Of a stretch of 64,000 bases of DNA, positions 33,469-45,009 are shown one piece after another. The stretch lies in contig CM071845.1 in NCBI GenBank assembly GCA_036507285.1, forward strand, positions 60,386,729-60,450,728, read 5' to 3'. The notes beneath the pieces are model-generated. The model was not told where the DNA came from. It did no database searches and worked only from the letters and a program-made list of their open reading frames with translations. The stretch is from Trichosanthes cucumerina. Its lineage: Eukaryota > Streptophyta > Magnoliopsida > Cucurbitales > Cucurbitaceae. Positions within the stretch are counted from its first letter, which is position 1, and the number at the start of each line of letters is the position of its first letter. Both the position numbers and the translations under genes were made by a program.

Positions 33469-33666
33469 TAAGATTTCTAACCTAAGTGTGGGTAGAATCG
33501 ATTAACAAAGGGTATTTGAGTTGTTGTTCTTTTGTTTTTCTTTCTTGTTACCTTCTGCACACTTAAATTTCAATTTAGTTACTGTTTTCACTTTAAGATT
33601 TCTAACCTAAGATTTCAATTGAGTTGTTGTTCTTTTGTTTTTCTTTCTTGTTACCTTCTGCACACT
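33469..33666 (+). repeat. Imperfect tandem duplication in element Y LTR
   Basis: taagatttctaacctaag occurs at 33469 and 33594, and a 48-bp stretch beginning ttgagttgttgttctt occurs at 33516-33563 and 33619-33666. The two offsets (125 and 103) differ, so one copy carries an internal deletion. Confidence 0.8.
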
Positions 33667-34528
33667 AGTAAATCGTGTGCTTAGTTAAAAGCCTTTTCTT
33701 GGAATGAAGCAAGGGGAAACCCGAAAGCACTCCCTTGAGTACGTTATTGTTTTACTTTTCTTGTTGTTTTTCTTTGTTCTTTTCTTTCTATTCTTCTTCA
33801 TTCAGTTTAGTGTTAAGCTTGGTATCCTTACTTGTTCATGAACAAAAGGGGGCAACCCAAAAGCTTTGGAATTCATTATTAAGAGACTTTTTCTTTCTTC
33901 AGTTCCATCTTATTTTCGTTTATGTTTTTCCTTAATATTTTAGCAACTAAAATCATGTTTTCTTTAGTTTTAATCATGAGTTAAATCCTCTTTAGAGATT
34001 CAAGTGTGAATGCCCTAGAAGAGAGATGCCTAACTTAGAGTAGCAAAGTAGTTGTGTGGGCAACATAATAGAAGTTTGTTTTTAGTGAATAAATTTGGAC
34101 AATCTTAGCTAACCGCTAGGTCGTGTTCAACAAGCTCGAACTTGATACTGAAGGGTCAAGGTCGAACGGATCTCCTAAAAACAACGGAGGAAAGGACTTA
34201 GACATAAGATCCGAAACTTCGACCCTAGGCATAAGGCGAGACTCTGAAATCAAGAGGGTTGTGTGCGAGAACCATCTAAGCTCAATTAGCAACAGACATG
34301 TAAGTTTAATTGCTTAGTTTCCGAAAGGATTTGGGTGAAAACTCGAATAGGAATTGAACCCGATTTACTTAGATTTGGAATTGCTGACACAATTATTGCA
34401 ACATTTTCAGCAGCATTTTCTCTGAAGGTGCAAAAACAGTTGAATTCCCTTCTTTTTAATTCATTTTTTTCCCTTGAACTTTTAGTAGCGTAGAAAACCT
34501 TCAAAAAAACATTTTTGCAACACTTGGT

Positions 34529-35233
34529 TGAAGGGATTTTGAATTCCCGTAGCGAAAGACATTGTGAAACATCGTTGATCCGTTATGTAATTCCTATCTT
34601 AAAATTGAAACTATTTCATAGATCCTAGGCTAAACATGCAAAGAAGAAGAAGAAAACAGTAAGTAATAGATACTAACCTCTTGAAGAACTCTTCTTCAAC
34701 GTTTTCTCCTTCTCCGGTCACGATCTCTCTCGAACCAACGAACTCCTCGAACATGAACCTCGATCCGAACAGGGAGACACCTCCAAAGGGTCCTCTCGGT
34801 TGATCTCGGGAGGTTGAGGGAGAGTGAGTGGGACTCCCTTTAGTTTTGGGTGAGGAGAGCTTTTGAGAATTGAGAGAGTTCTAGAGAGAAATCACTTGCT
34901 CTCTTTGGATGGAAATCCAAAAAAAAAAATGGCAAGAAGAGTTACCAAAAGCTTCTTGCAAAGCCTTTAAATAATGGTGAGATGTGGAGTTAACATCTCC
35001 ACCAAATAACCATTTTACCACAACTATATAATATACAAATCACATTTGCATATTATATAATATAAGGTATCTCATACCTTATTATACAAATCTCATTTGC
35101 ATTAGTGTGAAATTATAAATTGAATCACATTCAATTTAATTTCTCTCAATTCAATTTCTCCAAATAACACTAATTAATCAATTAGGCTATACTATAGTTT
35201 ATTATGAATCTCATTCACATCAAACTATATATT
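34529..35233 (-). repeat. Element F 3' LTR, outer part
   Basis: Starts TGAAGGGATTTTGAATTCCC and matches 51990-52692 in the other LTR up to the E insertion point (catcaaactatatatt). Confidence 0.92.
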
Positions 35234-37057
35234 TGAAAGAGTCTAGATTAAGAAAGCGGAAGCAATTTTGGATCTTGAACACTCTAAGTTGATCAATTTT
35301 GTACAATAAAAAACATGCTCAAAGCTGGAAAAACAAAGAGATAGAAAACTCAACTTTGAAGATCAAATTCTCTTCACCCGGTGGATGGTTTTCAGCATGA
35401 ACACTTCGTGCACAACCGTTAGAGTCTTTCCTACTATCCTTAGGCCTTAAAACGGATTGTGGGATCCTAGGTTGAGAGAATTTGGAAGAAAAGACCTCAA
35501 AGGTCACTAATTCGGGAATATTGAATTTTCTGTGTAATTCTCCCAAAACACCTCAAATCACCATTATATAAAGCTTCAAAAAGCTTCAATGGAGTGACAA
35601 CTCGAGGGTGATGAGGATGCTTTGAGATTGAGGTGGCCAATTTTGGTGAATTTTGAAGATGAGTAAGATTGGGCAAGTTATCAAGTTGGGTTTCATGGAA
35701 ATCCTTGAATTTTCATTTAATTTTAATTCAAAAATCAATATTAATTTAATTAATTTATTTTTAATTTAATTTAAATTCAAATATTAAATTAAATAAATTG
35801 CCCGATCTCGATCGATTTTCTGAACATGAATCCTAATTCATGCTATAAATCGATTCAATATTGAAATCATATTTAAATATATCCACCTCCTGTGAATCAT
35901 AGTTTAATTCATAATTAAGCTATGACTCGTTAAATATATCATATATAATTAACGATTTTTTCCAAAAAACGAATTTGAAAAATTCAAACTCTTTTCTCTC
36001 AAAATGTTATAAGGCTAAGTCCGAGCTAGTAAGGAGGACCTAATGAACCCACAGATCATGAGCTCCAACGATACGAGATTAACCGACCAAACTCTTTAGC
36101 CTAGCTAATCAACATTCGTTAACCAGCGGGACACTCTACTAAAGCCCAGTGGTTGTACTCTCCTCACTGTAGATATATTTATGTCCACTCAATATAACCA
36201 TGATTAGTAAGTCGATCCTTCACAGGTCGTTCGTAATTATAGCTGGGTCAAAATTACCGTTTTACCCCTGTAATTACCTCTTGTTCCTTAAGTCCCGCTG
36301 ATCCTCTAATGAACGATTGATTTGTGGTCCAACCAACAAACCGAATCCCTCTCGGGCCAATGAGAGGGGTGGGCCCTTTGTTCAAGACCTAGAGTCAGCA
36401 CTTAAGGGAACAACCTCTCTACTAATCCCTAAACCGGGTAGGAGTGAATTCCATCTTGCAGAACTATGTTCCCAGCTATCTACCCGGTTTTATCCCTGAA
36501 ATGAGAGGCATATTGTGTCGGCAGTCTCGAGCCACTCTCACCCATGCAAATCTAAGGATAATCCTGAATAAATAGGAGTTCATAGAACGCTCAGGATTAA
36601 GATCGAGTTACCTAGGTCATCGTATGAATATAGTCAGTTATGACAGTAAACGGGGTTACCAAGTCTAAGTGACTATTTCGCAGTCCAGTCTTATGCAAAC
36701 TCATTGCATAGGACGCCCCCAGTCACATGTCTCTACATGAACGATTTAGGATCACATCGTTTGTACTCTACAAAGTGGGTCGCGTCCATAGTGTCCCCTT
36801 GATAAGGTACACAACCCTATCCTTATACTATAGATTGTTCTGGCTATAACTTGAACTTGATCCAATTTTATGTCACACATAAAGTTCAAGTATTCATCCT
36901 ATAGCCAAGGGTTCTTTATTAGATTAAGGTTACACAATACACAATTCACTTTATTCAATAATAGCTTTACTGAATAAATCTAAATAACAACTTTATTACA
37001 AAATAGAATATACATTCAGTTTACAAAACCACGAGTTTTAGGACATAAAACCCAACA
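35234..37057 (-). repeat. Element E 3' LTR (1,824 bp)
   Basis: From TGAAAGAGTCTAGATTAAG to AAACCCAACA. It is 51 bp shorter than the 5' LTR, mainly in an AT-rich tract, and otherwise very similar. A TATATAA box on the minus strand lies at 35561-35572. Confidence 0.94.
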
Positions 37058-37117
37058 AACTCCCACTTGGACTAAAACGTGTGTGGGGTAAAATATGTTG
37101 AGTAAAGAAAACCTGTC
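37058..37117 (-). other. Element E PPT and short 3' spacer
   Basis: The minus strand reads CCAAGTGGGAGTT before the LTR. Unlike B, D, F and G there is no second CCCACTTG tract or CTAGGGC hairpin. Confidence 0.75.
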
Positions 37118-37761
37118 CTATTGTACAACCCGTTGTCCAAGACTCTCTAGGTGTCCCTCAAACACTTTAGCCGTGAGAGACTTTGTAAACGGATCAGTAA
37201 TGTTGTGCTCCGAAGCGATCTGCATGACGATCACGTCTCCTCGTTGCACAATCTCCCTGAAGAGATGATATTTGCGCTCTATGTGCTTTCCACGCTTATG
37301 ACTTCTAGGTTCTTTAGAATTTTCCACTGCACCACTATTATCACAATAAAGAGTGATAGACAAATTCATATTTGGAACAACTTCCAAATCAGTCAAGAAC
37401 TTCCTAAGCCATACAACCTCTTTCGCTTGCTTATGAAGTCGCGACATACTCAAACCTCCATGGTGGAGTCAGCAATACAACCTTGCTTTATACTCCTCCA
37501 TACTATAGCTCCTCCGTTAAGAGTGAACACTGATCCTGATGTGGATTTCCTCGAATCTACATCAGTCTGAAAATCAGAGTCAGTGTATCCTGCAAGGATC
37601 AAATCCTTTGCACCATACACAAGCATATAGTCCCTCGTTCTCCTAAGATACTTGAGGATGTTCTTAACGGCATCCGATCCGGTGATCATATCCGGATTAG
37701 GCGATATCTGCTGACTATTCCCACTGCATAACATATGTCGGGTCGGTACATAGCATGACAT
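37118..37761 (-). pseudogene. pol: Element E RNase H
   Basis: Two open pieces: 37761-37450 (NILKYLRRTRDYMLVYGAKD, DSRKSTSGSVFTLNGGAIVW, DSTMEV stop) and 37453-37118 (AKEVVWLRKFLTDLEVVPNM, LYCDNSGAVENS, HKRGKHIERKYHLFREIVQ, LTAKVFEGHLESLG). A small indel around the EAEYVAAC motif shifts the frame between them. Most conserved residues remain. Confidence 0.9.
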
Positions 37762-38815
37762 ACATCAGACTACCGACAACAGATGCATAGGGAATTTGTC
37801 TCATGTCCTCAACTTCTTGAGGTGTCTTAGGACTTTGTTCCTTAGACAAATGAATTCCATGCCTGAAAGGTAATGAACCGTTCTTGGAATTTTGCATCTT
37901 ATATCTAACCAACATCTTGTCGATATAAGATGCGTGAGACAGTGCTAGCGTTTTGTTCTTGCGATTCCGAACAATTTGGATTCCAAGAACAAACTGAGTC
38001 TCTCCCAAATCTTTCATTTGGAATTGGGTCGCTAGCCATTGCTTAACACCAGTCAGAAACCTTGCATTATTCCCAATGAGCAAGATATCGTCTATGTATA
38101 TAACTAAGAAAGCTACAGTGGTATTGACTATCTTCTTGTAAACACAAGGCTCGTCAATATTCTGTTCAAAGCCATAAGATTTGATCGCAGTATCAAATCT
38201 TATATTCCAGGATCTAGAAGCTTGTTTCAATCCATAGATGGATCGTTTAAACTTGCAAACTTTTTGCTCTTGACCCTGAGCTATGAATCCCTCTGGTTGA
38301 TCCATATAGATACTCTCTTCAAGATTGCCATTCAGAAAGGCTGTCTTGAAATCCATTTGCCAAATTTCATAGTCATAAAATGTGGCAATGGACAAGAGTA
38401 TTCTAATGGACTTAAGCATGGCAACAGGGGACAAGGTTTCTTCATAGTCCACCCCTTCCCTTTGGGTATAACCCTTTGCCACAAGTCGAGCCTTAAAGGT
38501 TTGCACCTTACCGGCTTGATCTCGTTTCCTCTTGTAGATCCACTTGCAACCGATAGGTCTCTCACCATCTGGTTGATCTACAAGTTCCCAGACTGAATTG
38601 AAGTACATTGACTCCATTTCACGGTCCATAGCTTTAATCCACTCGTCCCTATCTATATCATTCATTGCCTGTTTATAGGTCAATGGATCCTCAACGCCAT
38701 CATCAGGTATGACGACTTGGGTTTCAGTCAAACCCATGTAACGGTCAGGTTGTCTAACATCCCTCCCACTACGTCGAGGCATTCTCAACACTTGAGAAGG
38801 ACCGACGATCAACAA
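37715..38815 (-). CDS. pol: Element E reverse transcriptase ORF with linker (366 aa)
   Basis: The longest open RT in the window. Residues 11-60 are the linker (MPRRSGRDVRQPDRYMGLTE). The RT domain runs from about 70 to 330 with FNSVWELVDQ, KPIGCKWIY-like ERPIGCKWIYKRKR, VKTAFLNGNL-like DFKTAFLNGNLEES, SIYGLKQASRSWNIRFD, QFQMKDLGE and IPYASVVGSLMYVMLCT. The catalytic box is YIDD (240-243) rather than YVDD, a conservative change, and MDVKTAF reads MDFKTAF. It ends in a frameshift after MLCT (one base missing near 37745). The first Met is internal to the ancestral polyprotein, so it is not a natural start. Confidence 0.88.
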   Translation of the reverse strand: MLIVGPSQVLRMPRRSGRDVRQPDRYMGLTETQVVIPDDGVEDPLTYKQAMNDIDRDEWIKAMDREMESMYFNSVWELVDQPDGERPIGCKWIYKRKRDQAGKVQTFKARLVAKGYTQREGVDYEETLSPVAMLKSIRILLSIATFYDYEIWQMDFKTAFLNGNLEESIYMDQPEGFIAQGQEQKVCKFKRSIYGLKQASRSWNIRFDTAIKSYGFEQNIDEPCVYKKIVNTTVAFLVIYIDDILLIGNNARFLTGVKQWLATQFQMKDLGETQFVLGIQIVRNRKNKTLALSHASYIDKMLVRYKMQNSKNGSLPFRHGIHLSKEQSPKTPQEVEDMRQIPYASVVGSLMYVMLCTDPTYVMQWE

Positions 38816-38853
38816 CTTTTGTTGATTTATCCGTAGCTTCCTGGAAATTTCAC

Positions 38854-39729
38854 TTAAGACAATCTCGCTACGAGGTGATGATCTCTCATGTGGTCTTCCT
38901 CTAAGAACGTGGCGTTTGTCGACACAAGCACCTTGTCCTCTTGAGGATCATAAAACAGACCACCTTTTGTTTCTTTGGAGTATCCTACGAATAGGCATAA
39001 TTTTGAACGATGTTCAATTTCTTTGGATTGGACACCAACACATGTGCCGGACATCCCCAAATCCTGAAGTGACGTAAACTCCATTTACGCCCTTTCCATA
39101 ACTCGTAGGGTGTTTCTAAAACACTCTTAGAGGGAACCATGTTCAAAATATATACAACAACTTCTACTGCATATCCCCAAAACGAACTAGGCAGTTGAGC
39201 GTAGCTCATCATAGATCGAACCATGTCTAACAGGGTTCTATTTCTCCTCTCAGATACACCATTTTGCTTTGAGGTGTCTTTGGCGCTGAGAGTTGGGATA
39301 CGATTCCATGTTCTATCATATAGTCTTGGAATCTCAAATCCATATACTCTCCACCTCGATCCGATCGAAGTGTTTTAATTGTTTTACCTAATGTGTTCTC
39401 AACTTCACGCTTTATATTCCTTGAATTTTTCAAGGGTTTGGACTTATGATGCATTAGGTAAAGATAGCCATACCTAGAATAATCATCAATGAAACGATGA
39501 AATATTCATACCCTCCTCGTGCCTTGACATTCATAGGACCACAAAGATCCGAATGCACGAGTTCCAAGGGTTCTTTGGCTCTATAACCTTTTTCAGAAAA
39601 AGGTCTTTTAGTCAGTTTTCCCTCAAGACAGGACTCACATGGTGGTAAAGAGTTGTCCTTTAACTGACTTAGGAGACCACTCTTGACCAATCTCCCAATC
39701 CTATTGAGATTAATGTGGCCTAGTCTCAA
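38854..39729 (-). pseudogene. pol: Element E integrase
   Basis: Four staggered pieces: 39729-39454 (RLGHINLNRIGRLVKSGLL, CESCLEGKLTKRPF, HSDLCGPMNVKARGGYEYF), 39454-39227 (KTIKTLRSDRGGEYMDLRF, QSKMVYLRGEIEP), 39224-38985 (MVRSMMSYAQLPSSFWGYAV) and 39084-38854 (C-terminal, VSTNATFLEEDHM). One-base shifts separate them; one falls in the PQQNGVSERRN motif, so the catalytic Glu is out of frame. Confidence 0.88.
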
Positions 39730-40200
39730 GTGCCAAAGATAGGTACTAGGAGAAAGTTTCCGCCTTTTATTTTGAGTATCAATTTGTTTTAAACATCTCG
39801 GTGTTCAAAATAGCTTTTACTTCAGATTGGTCTTAACACGTATAAGTTGTTTTCAAGTTTAGCAGAACATATTCGTACACCTCTTTTGCAAATGAACGCT
39901 TCATTATGATCAAAAGATACTTTATACATATGTTCAAGCAAACAAGAGATAGATACAAGATTTCTTTTGATTCTAGGAACCAAAAGTACGTTTTCTAATA
40001 AAACGAATCTATCTCTAAACAACAGCTTCACTGCTCCCACTGCTTTGGCTGAGACAATCTCTCCCGTTCCAACCCTGAGAGTTATCTCCCCCATCTCGCA
40101 AGTTCTTTGCCAGAACTAGTTTCTGAAAAGAAGAACAAACATGGTTAGTGGCTCCTGAATCTAATATCCAGGCGGAATCATCATGTTCCACTAAACATGT
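39730..40200 (-). pseudogene. pol: Element E protease and integrase N-terminal spacer
   Basis: The minus strand reads AWILDSGATNHVCSSFQ with an intact DSGA motif. One base is missing right after Phe-Gln, so the rest (MGEITLRVGTGEIVSAKAVG, 40094-39822) is in another frame. A further shift precedes RLGHINL. Confidence 0.85.
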
Positions 40201-41074
40201 TTCAACAACAAGTAAATCATATTTACCTTGTTTTTCCTTCTCAGGTTTCTTTTCTGCAAGGTACTTTGGGCAATTCCTCTTCCAGTGCCCGTCACCACCA
40301 CAATGGAAACATTTTCCTGTGGCCTTAGCCTTGCGTGTGGGAGCTGTCCTTCCTTTGTCCTTCTTCTTCTTTTTACTCGAATACCCTTATTCTTAGAAAA
40401 AGAAGGACTGACAGTCCTAGAGGGCGATCCTCTTAGGAACTTCTTCAAGTGACAACATTTGCCTCCTTCTCTTTTCCTTTTCATTTCATGAGGGACTCAA
40501 AAGTCCGTAGCTCGTTGAGGAGAGTAGTCAGGTTATACTCTATTTTATTCATTACCGCATTTGTGCGAAATGGCAGGAAACTCTTCGGAAGAGATTCCAT
40601 AATAAAGGTTACCTGACTTCTCTCATTTATGACTGCCCCATTTACTTCAGCCACGTTGAAGTGGGTCATCATGTCAAGGACATGTTCCCTAACAGAGGCT
40701 CCCTCCTTCATACGGGAGTTGTAAACGTATTTGACAGCATCATAGTGGACCGATGAGGACGGTTGTCCAAACATCGCCTGTAATAATCCCATGATCTCTT
40801 TTGCGGTGATCATGGTCTCATGTTTCTTAGACAACACATCAGATATGCTGGCTAAGATGTAGACTCGGGCCTTCTCATTAGCCCTAATCCATCTGTCATA
40901 AGCATCCCGAACAGTTCGGTTTGTTGTCGAGCTAGGAGGGGGAGGACATTCCTCCGTTAAGACGAACCTCAGATCATCAAGAACAGGAATCGTATTCAAG
41001 TTTGATTTCCAGGTTCCATAATTATCGCCGCTAAGTTTATTGAAGGCAAGTAACTGGATAAAAGAGTTCGACAT
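40201..41074 (-). pseudogene. gag: Element E gag
   Basis: The best-preserved gag in the window. The ATG at 41074-41072 opens 197 codons: MSNSFIQLLAFNKLSGDNYG, DDLRFVLTEECPPPP, AYDRWIRANEKARVYILAS, MKEGASVREHVLDMMTHFNV, NAVMNKIEYNLTTLLNELR, then a stop (40483-40481). After a frameshift come the Lys/Arg-rich tail and one zinc knuckle CFHCGGDGHWKRNC (about 40270-40315). The capsid part is uninterrupted, so a capsid-only protein is conceivable. Start chosen by agreement with the gag starts of A, B and F. Confidence 0.88.
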
Positions 41075-41971
41075 GCTGAAAAAGAATGAATTCTATTAGT
41101 GAATTGTTTGTAATCTATCCAATTTAAGAATTTAGCAAAAGTAATAATGTACCCATAAACTCATTATTGTTTTTGCAACGATACTTCAGTGAGTCGGAGC
41201 AACTGCTACCGAGGGGCAGTCAATCACTCCTTCACTGAACCAAGACATTCTTGACTAAATGCTAATACCGGAATAACTCTTATTCCTATAACATTCTAGT
41301 TATCGCTACTTTGGTCAAGAATTTACTAACACTTAGCAATTCTTGTAAGTGTGACCCGCCATTTTCAGACCTCAGAGGTCGGCCCCAACAATGCTACCGA
41401 TCTGGAGAGACAAAGCTGGGAATGGACCTAAGAGACCCTATCCATTTCTGGAGTTTGAGTTGTTCCGAATCCCATGTTACATCCCTCCGAATGGATGGTG
41501 CTACTTCGGGCAACCTGCAGGCGCAACATGGGAATCTCACGATCCAATCTAATGGAGGAGACCGTAGGATGTGTTGACACACTTCCTTCTCTCACTTACT
41601 ATAAATACTTTCTCCATTCACCTTGCTCTTGATTTATGCAAACACCATCCGAATGGGGATGCCCTATTGACATCACGAGGCCGATCATAAATCCACGGTG
41701 TGAACTTCGCGGAGAGCGTAAGAGGAAATTGATATATCATATATACCTTTTCACTCCCACTAAGTATTTTAAACAGTTTGGGTATACCTTTACTTAGGCA
41801 TATTTCGGCTAAAACAATATGACCTAAGTCTACCAATATAATAATTATACTGGAATTACCTAAGTCTATTAACCATTTAATAAACCTAGGTCTATGAGTT
41901 AAATTTATTAACTTTTAATAAACGCCACTGACGAAAGATAATTTATAATCTCTAGATTAAATTCACTCCTA

Positions 41972-42026
41972 GGTCAGTTCCCAGGTAGGGGTGTTCCGTT
42001 TCCGTCAGCTTAAGTACCCCAACCTA
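41972..42026 (-). other. Conserved leader hairpin block, element E copy
   Basis: CCCAGGTAGGGGTGTTCCG with GTCAGCTTAAGTACCCCAAC, closest to the B copy. Confidence 0.7.
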
Positions 42027-42611
42027 GCTAGAACCTTCCTTAGTCAGAGTCCCTCTTTAATCAAAGTTTATAAATTATTAGTTTCCTAATTCTAATCTTA
42101 TTAGAACTAGATAACTTTTGGTCTAATTAATTCCAGTTCTAAAACCATTTTAAAACTAATTAATTAACCTTAGGTTACATGCATTTATATGTTATAAATT
42201 GTTTCATCATTCATCCCATGAATAAACATACATTTATAACAAATTCATCACATGAATAAATGCATAGCAATTATATGTTTAATTTTTAATTAATATAACC
42301 CTTATATTAATTATAATTAAAACATATAATATTTGTTTCATAAATTAATATAACACTTATATTAATTCTTATGAAACCCAATAAACATGCATGCAATATA
42401 TTATAACACTTATAACATACTTCAATGCATGGAGCATGCTTCCTATGGTGGGATTTTAAAATCTATATGGCATACTTTATGCACATATGATCAGGGATTT
42501 TAATTAAAACATACATTCACAATGCATAATTAATTAAACACACTAAAGTGGACTGGTTTTGGCATCTAATGCAAGCAAACAACTAAATTATTACAATAAT
42601 AATCTATAATA

Positions 42612-42848
42612 AAAATCGAACCACTTCGAACCAGCTTGCATATGTGTGAACCGAACCTTCAAAAGGTTGAACCGAGCTGTAAAAGGCTGAACCAGGCATC
42701 CAAATGGAAAAACGGACCTCCAAAATGGAAAAACTGACCTCAAAATAGACAGAACCGGTCTAAAATACCCGAACCGGACCAAAATCGAGCCGAACCGGTC
42801 CAAAATTAATTGAACCGGTCAAAGTCAACAAAACCGGTCAACGGTCAA
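42612..42848 (-). repeat. GAACCGGTC repeat cluster in element E leader
   Basis: Repeated gaaccg- words culminating in accggtc at about 42735-42840, several centred on the palindrome ACCGGT. It occupies the position, relative to the PBS, that the GCGTTGCAACGC cluster takes in A, B and F. Confidence 0.75.
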
Positions 42849-43113
42849 TGGTCAACTTCTTCCTCTCTATTTCTTGACCTTTCATGCTTCTCTCTTCAAA
42901 TTGAACGCCTCTCGAACTTCAATTGACTTGAAATTTTTACAGCTTATTCTACACACATTAATGCTCAAACACACTTGAGCAATTTGAAAATAAAGCACAA
43001 ATAGTTGCTCAATTTAAATGCCAAAGTCAGTAGAACACTTTAGACGCCCAGAAAAATTGTATTTCAAAAAACACCAACCACATAACACAATTGATAAAAT
43101 TGAGTGCAAAAAA

Positions 43114-43127
43114 TTATTCTGATACCA
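43114..43127 (-). other. Element E primer binding site (decayed)
   Basis: The minus strand reads TGGTATCAGAATAA; the first nine bases match the initiator tRNA-Met PBS and the rest has drifted. Confidence 0.7.
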
Positions 43128-43129
43128 AT

Positions 43130-45004
43130 TGAAAGAGTCTAGATTAAGAAAGCGGAAGCAATTTTGGATCTTGAACACTCTAAGTTGATCAATTTTGTAA
43201 AATAAAAAACATGCTCAAAGTTGGAAAAACAGAGGGATAGAAAACTCAACTTTGAAGATCAAATTCTCTTCACCTGGTGGATGGTTTTCAGCACGAATAC
43301 TTCGTGGACAACCGTTAGAGTCTTCCCTACTATCCTCAGGCCTTAGAACGGATTGTGAGATCCTAGGTTGAGAGAATTTTGAAGAAAAGACCTCAAAGGT
43401 CACTAATTCGGGAATATTGAATTTTGTGTGTAATTCTCCCAAAACACCTCAAATCACCATTATATAAAGCTTCAAAAAGCTTCAATGGAGTGACAACTCA
43501 AGGGTGCTGAGTATGCTTTGAGATGGAGGTAGCCAATTTTGGTGAATTTTGAAGATGAGTAAGATTGGGCAAGTTATCAAGTTGGGTTTCATGGAAATCC
43601 TTAAATTTTCATTTAATTTTAATTCAAAAATCAATATTAATTTGATTTTTAATTAAAATTAATTTAATTAATTAAATTATTAAATAATTAATTTAATTAA
43701 TTCATTTTTAATTTAATTTAATATCAAATACTAAATTAAATAAATTGCCCAATCCCGATCGATTTTCTGAACATGAATCCTAATTCGTGCTATAAATCGA
43801 TTCAATATTTAAATCATATTTAAATATATCCACCTCCTGTGAATCATAGTTTAATTCATAATTAAGCTATGACTCGTTAAATATATCATATATAATTAAC
43901 GATTTCTCCCAAAAAACGAATTTGAACAATTCAAACTCTTTTCTCTCAAAATGTTATAAGGCTAAGTCCGAGCTAGTAAGGAGGACCTAATGGACCCACA
44001 GATCATGAGCTCCAACGATACGAGATTAATCGGCCAAACTCTTTAGCCTAGCTAATCAACATTCGTTAACCAGCGGGACACTCCACTAAAGCCCAGTGGT
44101 TGTACTCTCCTCACTGTAGATATATTTATGTCCACTCGATATAACCATGATTAGTAAGTCGATCCTTCACAGTCGTTCAGAATTATAGTTTGGGTCAAAA
44201 TTACCGTTTTACCCACAGTAATTACCTCTTGTTCCTAAGTCCCACTTGATCCTCTAATGAACAATTGATTTGTGGTCCAACCAACAAACCGAATCCCTCT
44301 CGGGCCAATGAGAGGGTGGGCCCTTTGTTCAAGACACGAGTCGACACTTAAGGGAACAACCTCTCTACTAATCCCTAAAGCGGGTAGGAGTGAATTCCAT
44401 CTTGCGAGAACTATGTTCCCGACTATCTACCCGATTTTATCCTCGAAATGGGAGGCATATTGAGTCGGCAGTCTCAAGTCACTCTCACCCATGTAAATCT
44501 AAGGATAATCCTGAATAAATAGGAGTTCATAGAACGCTCAGGATTAAGATCGAATTACCTAGGTCATCGTATGGATATAGTCAGTTATGACAGTAAACGG
44601 AGTTACCAAGTCTAAGTGACTATTTCGCTGTCCAGTCTTATGCAAACTCAGTGCATAGGACGCCCCCATTCACATGTCTCTACATGAACGATTTAGGATC
44701 ACATCGTTTGTACTCTACAAAGTGGGTCGCGTCCATAGTGTCCCCTAGATAAGGTACCCAGCCCTATCCTTATACTATAGACTGTTCTGGCTATAACTTT
44801 AACTTGATCCAATTTTATGTCACACATAAAGTTCAAGTATTGATCCTATAGCCAAGGGCTCTTTATTGGATTACGGTTACACAATACACAATTCACTTTA
44901 TTCAATAACACCTTTACTGAATAAATCTTAATAACAACTTTATTACAAAATAGAATATACATTCAGTTTACAAGACCACGAGTTTTAGGACATAAAAACC
45001 AACA
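43130..45004 (-). repeat. Element E 5' LTR (1,875 bp)
   Basis: From TGAAAGAGTCTAGATTAAG to AAAACCAACA, then the target duplication atatt. TATATAAAG-type box at 43461-43468. Contains an extra AT-rich stretch near 43640-43730 absent from the 3' LTR. Confidence 0.94.
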
Positions 45005-45009
45005 ATATT

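Larger units (their letters stand above)
32801..34528 (+). repeat. Element Y 5' LTR, upstream part (left boundary uncertain)
   Basis: The sequence left of F (ending ttggt at 34524-34528) resumes at 53838 (ttggttacc), and that runs into a PBS and Athila-type gag, so this is the body of Y's 5' LTR. It has a TATAAAAGG box at 33256-33264 and an imperfect internal duplication at 33469-33666. The left limit is an estimate. Confidence 0.65.
41075..43113 (-). other. Element E leader between PBS and gag
   Basis: About 2 kb without coding sequence. It contains the conserved hairpin block (41972-42026), long AT-rich tracts with repeated ttatataa-type words (42180-42430), and ACCGGT-rich repeats near the PBS (42600-42850). 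Confidence 0.82.
35234..45004 (-). mobile_element. Element E: full-length Ty1/Copia retrotransposon inside F's LTR
   Basis: 9,771 bp with both LTRs and a perfect target duplication atatt (35229-35233 and 45005-45009). Minus-strand order: 5' LTR, PBS, 2-kb leader, gag, protease, integrase, RT, RNase H, PPT, 3' LTR. All domains are present, but single-base frameshifts separate several of them. Confidence 0.95.

Noticed and set aside
35319..35546. 75-codon ORF MGELHRKFNIPELVTF, with a near copy at 43215-43442
   Set aside because: The pair is simply the two LTRs of element E, so conservation reflects recent LTR identity rather than a gene.
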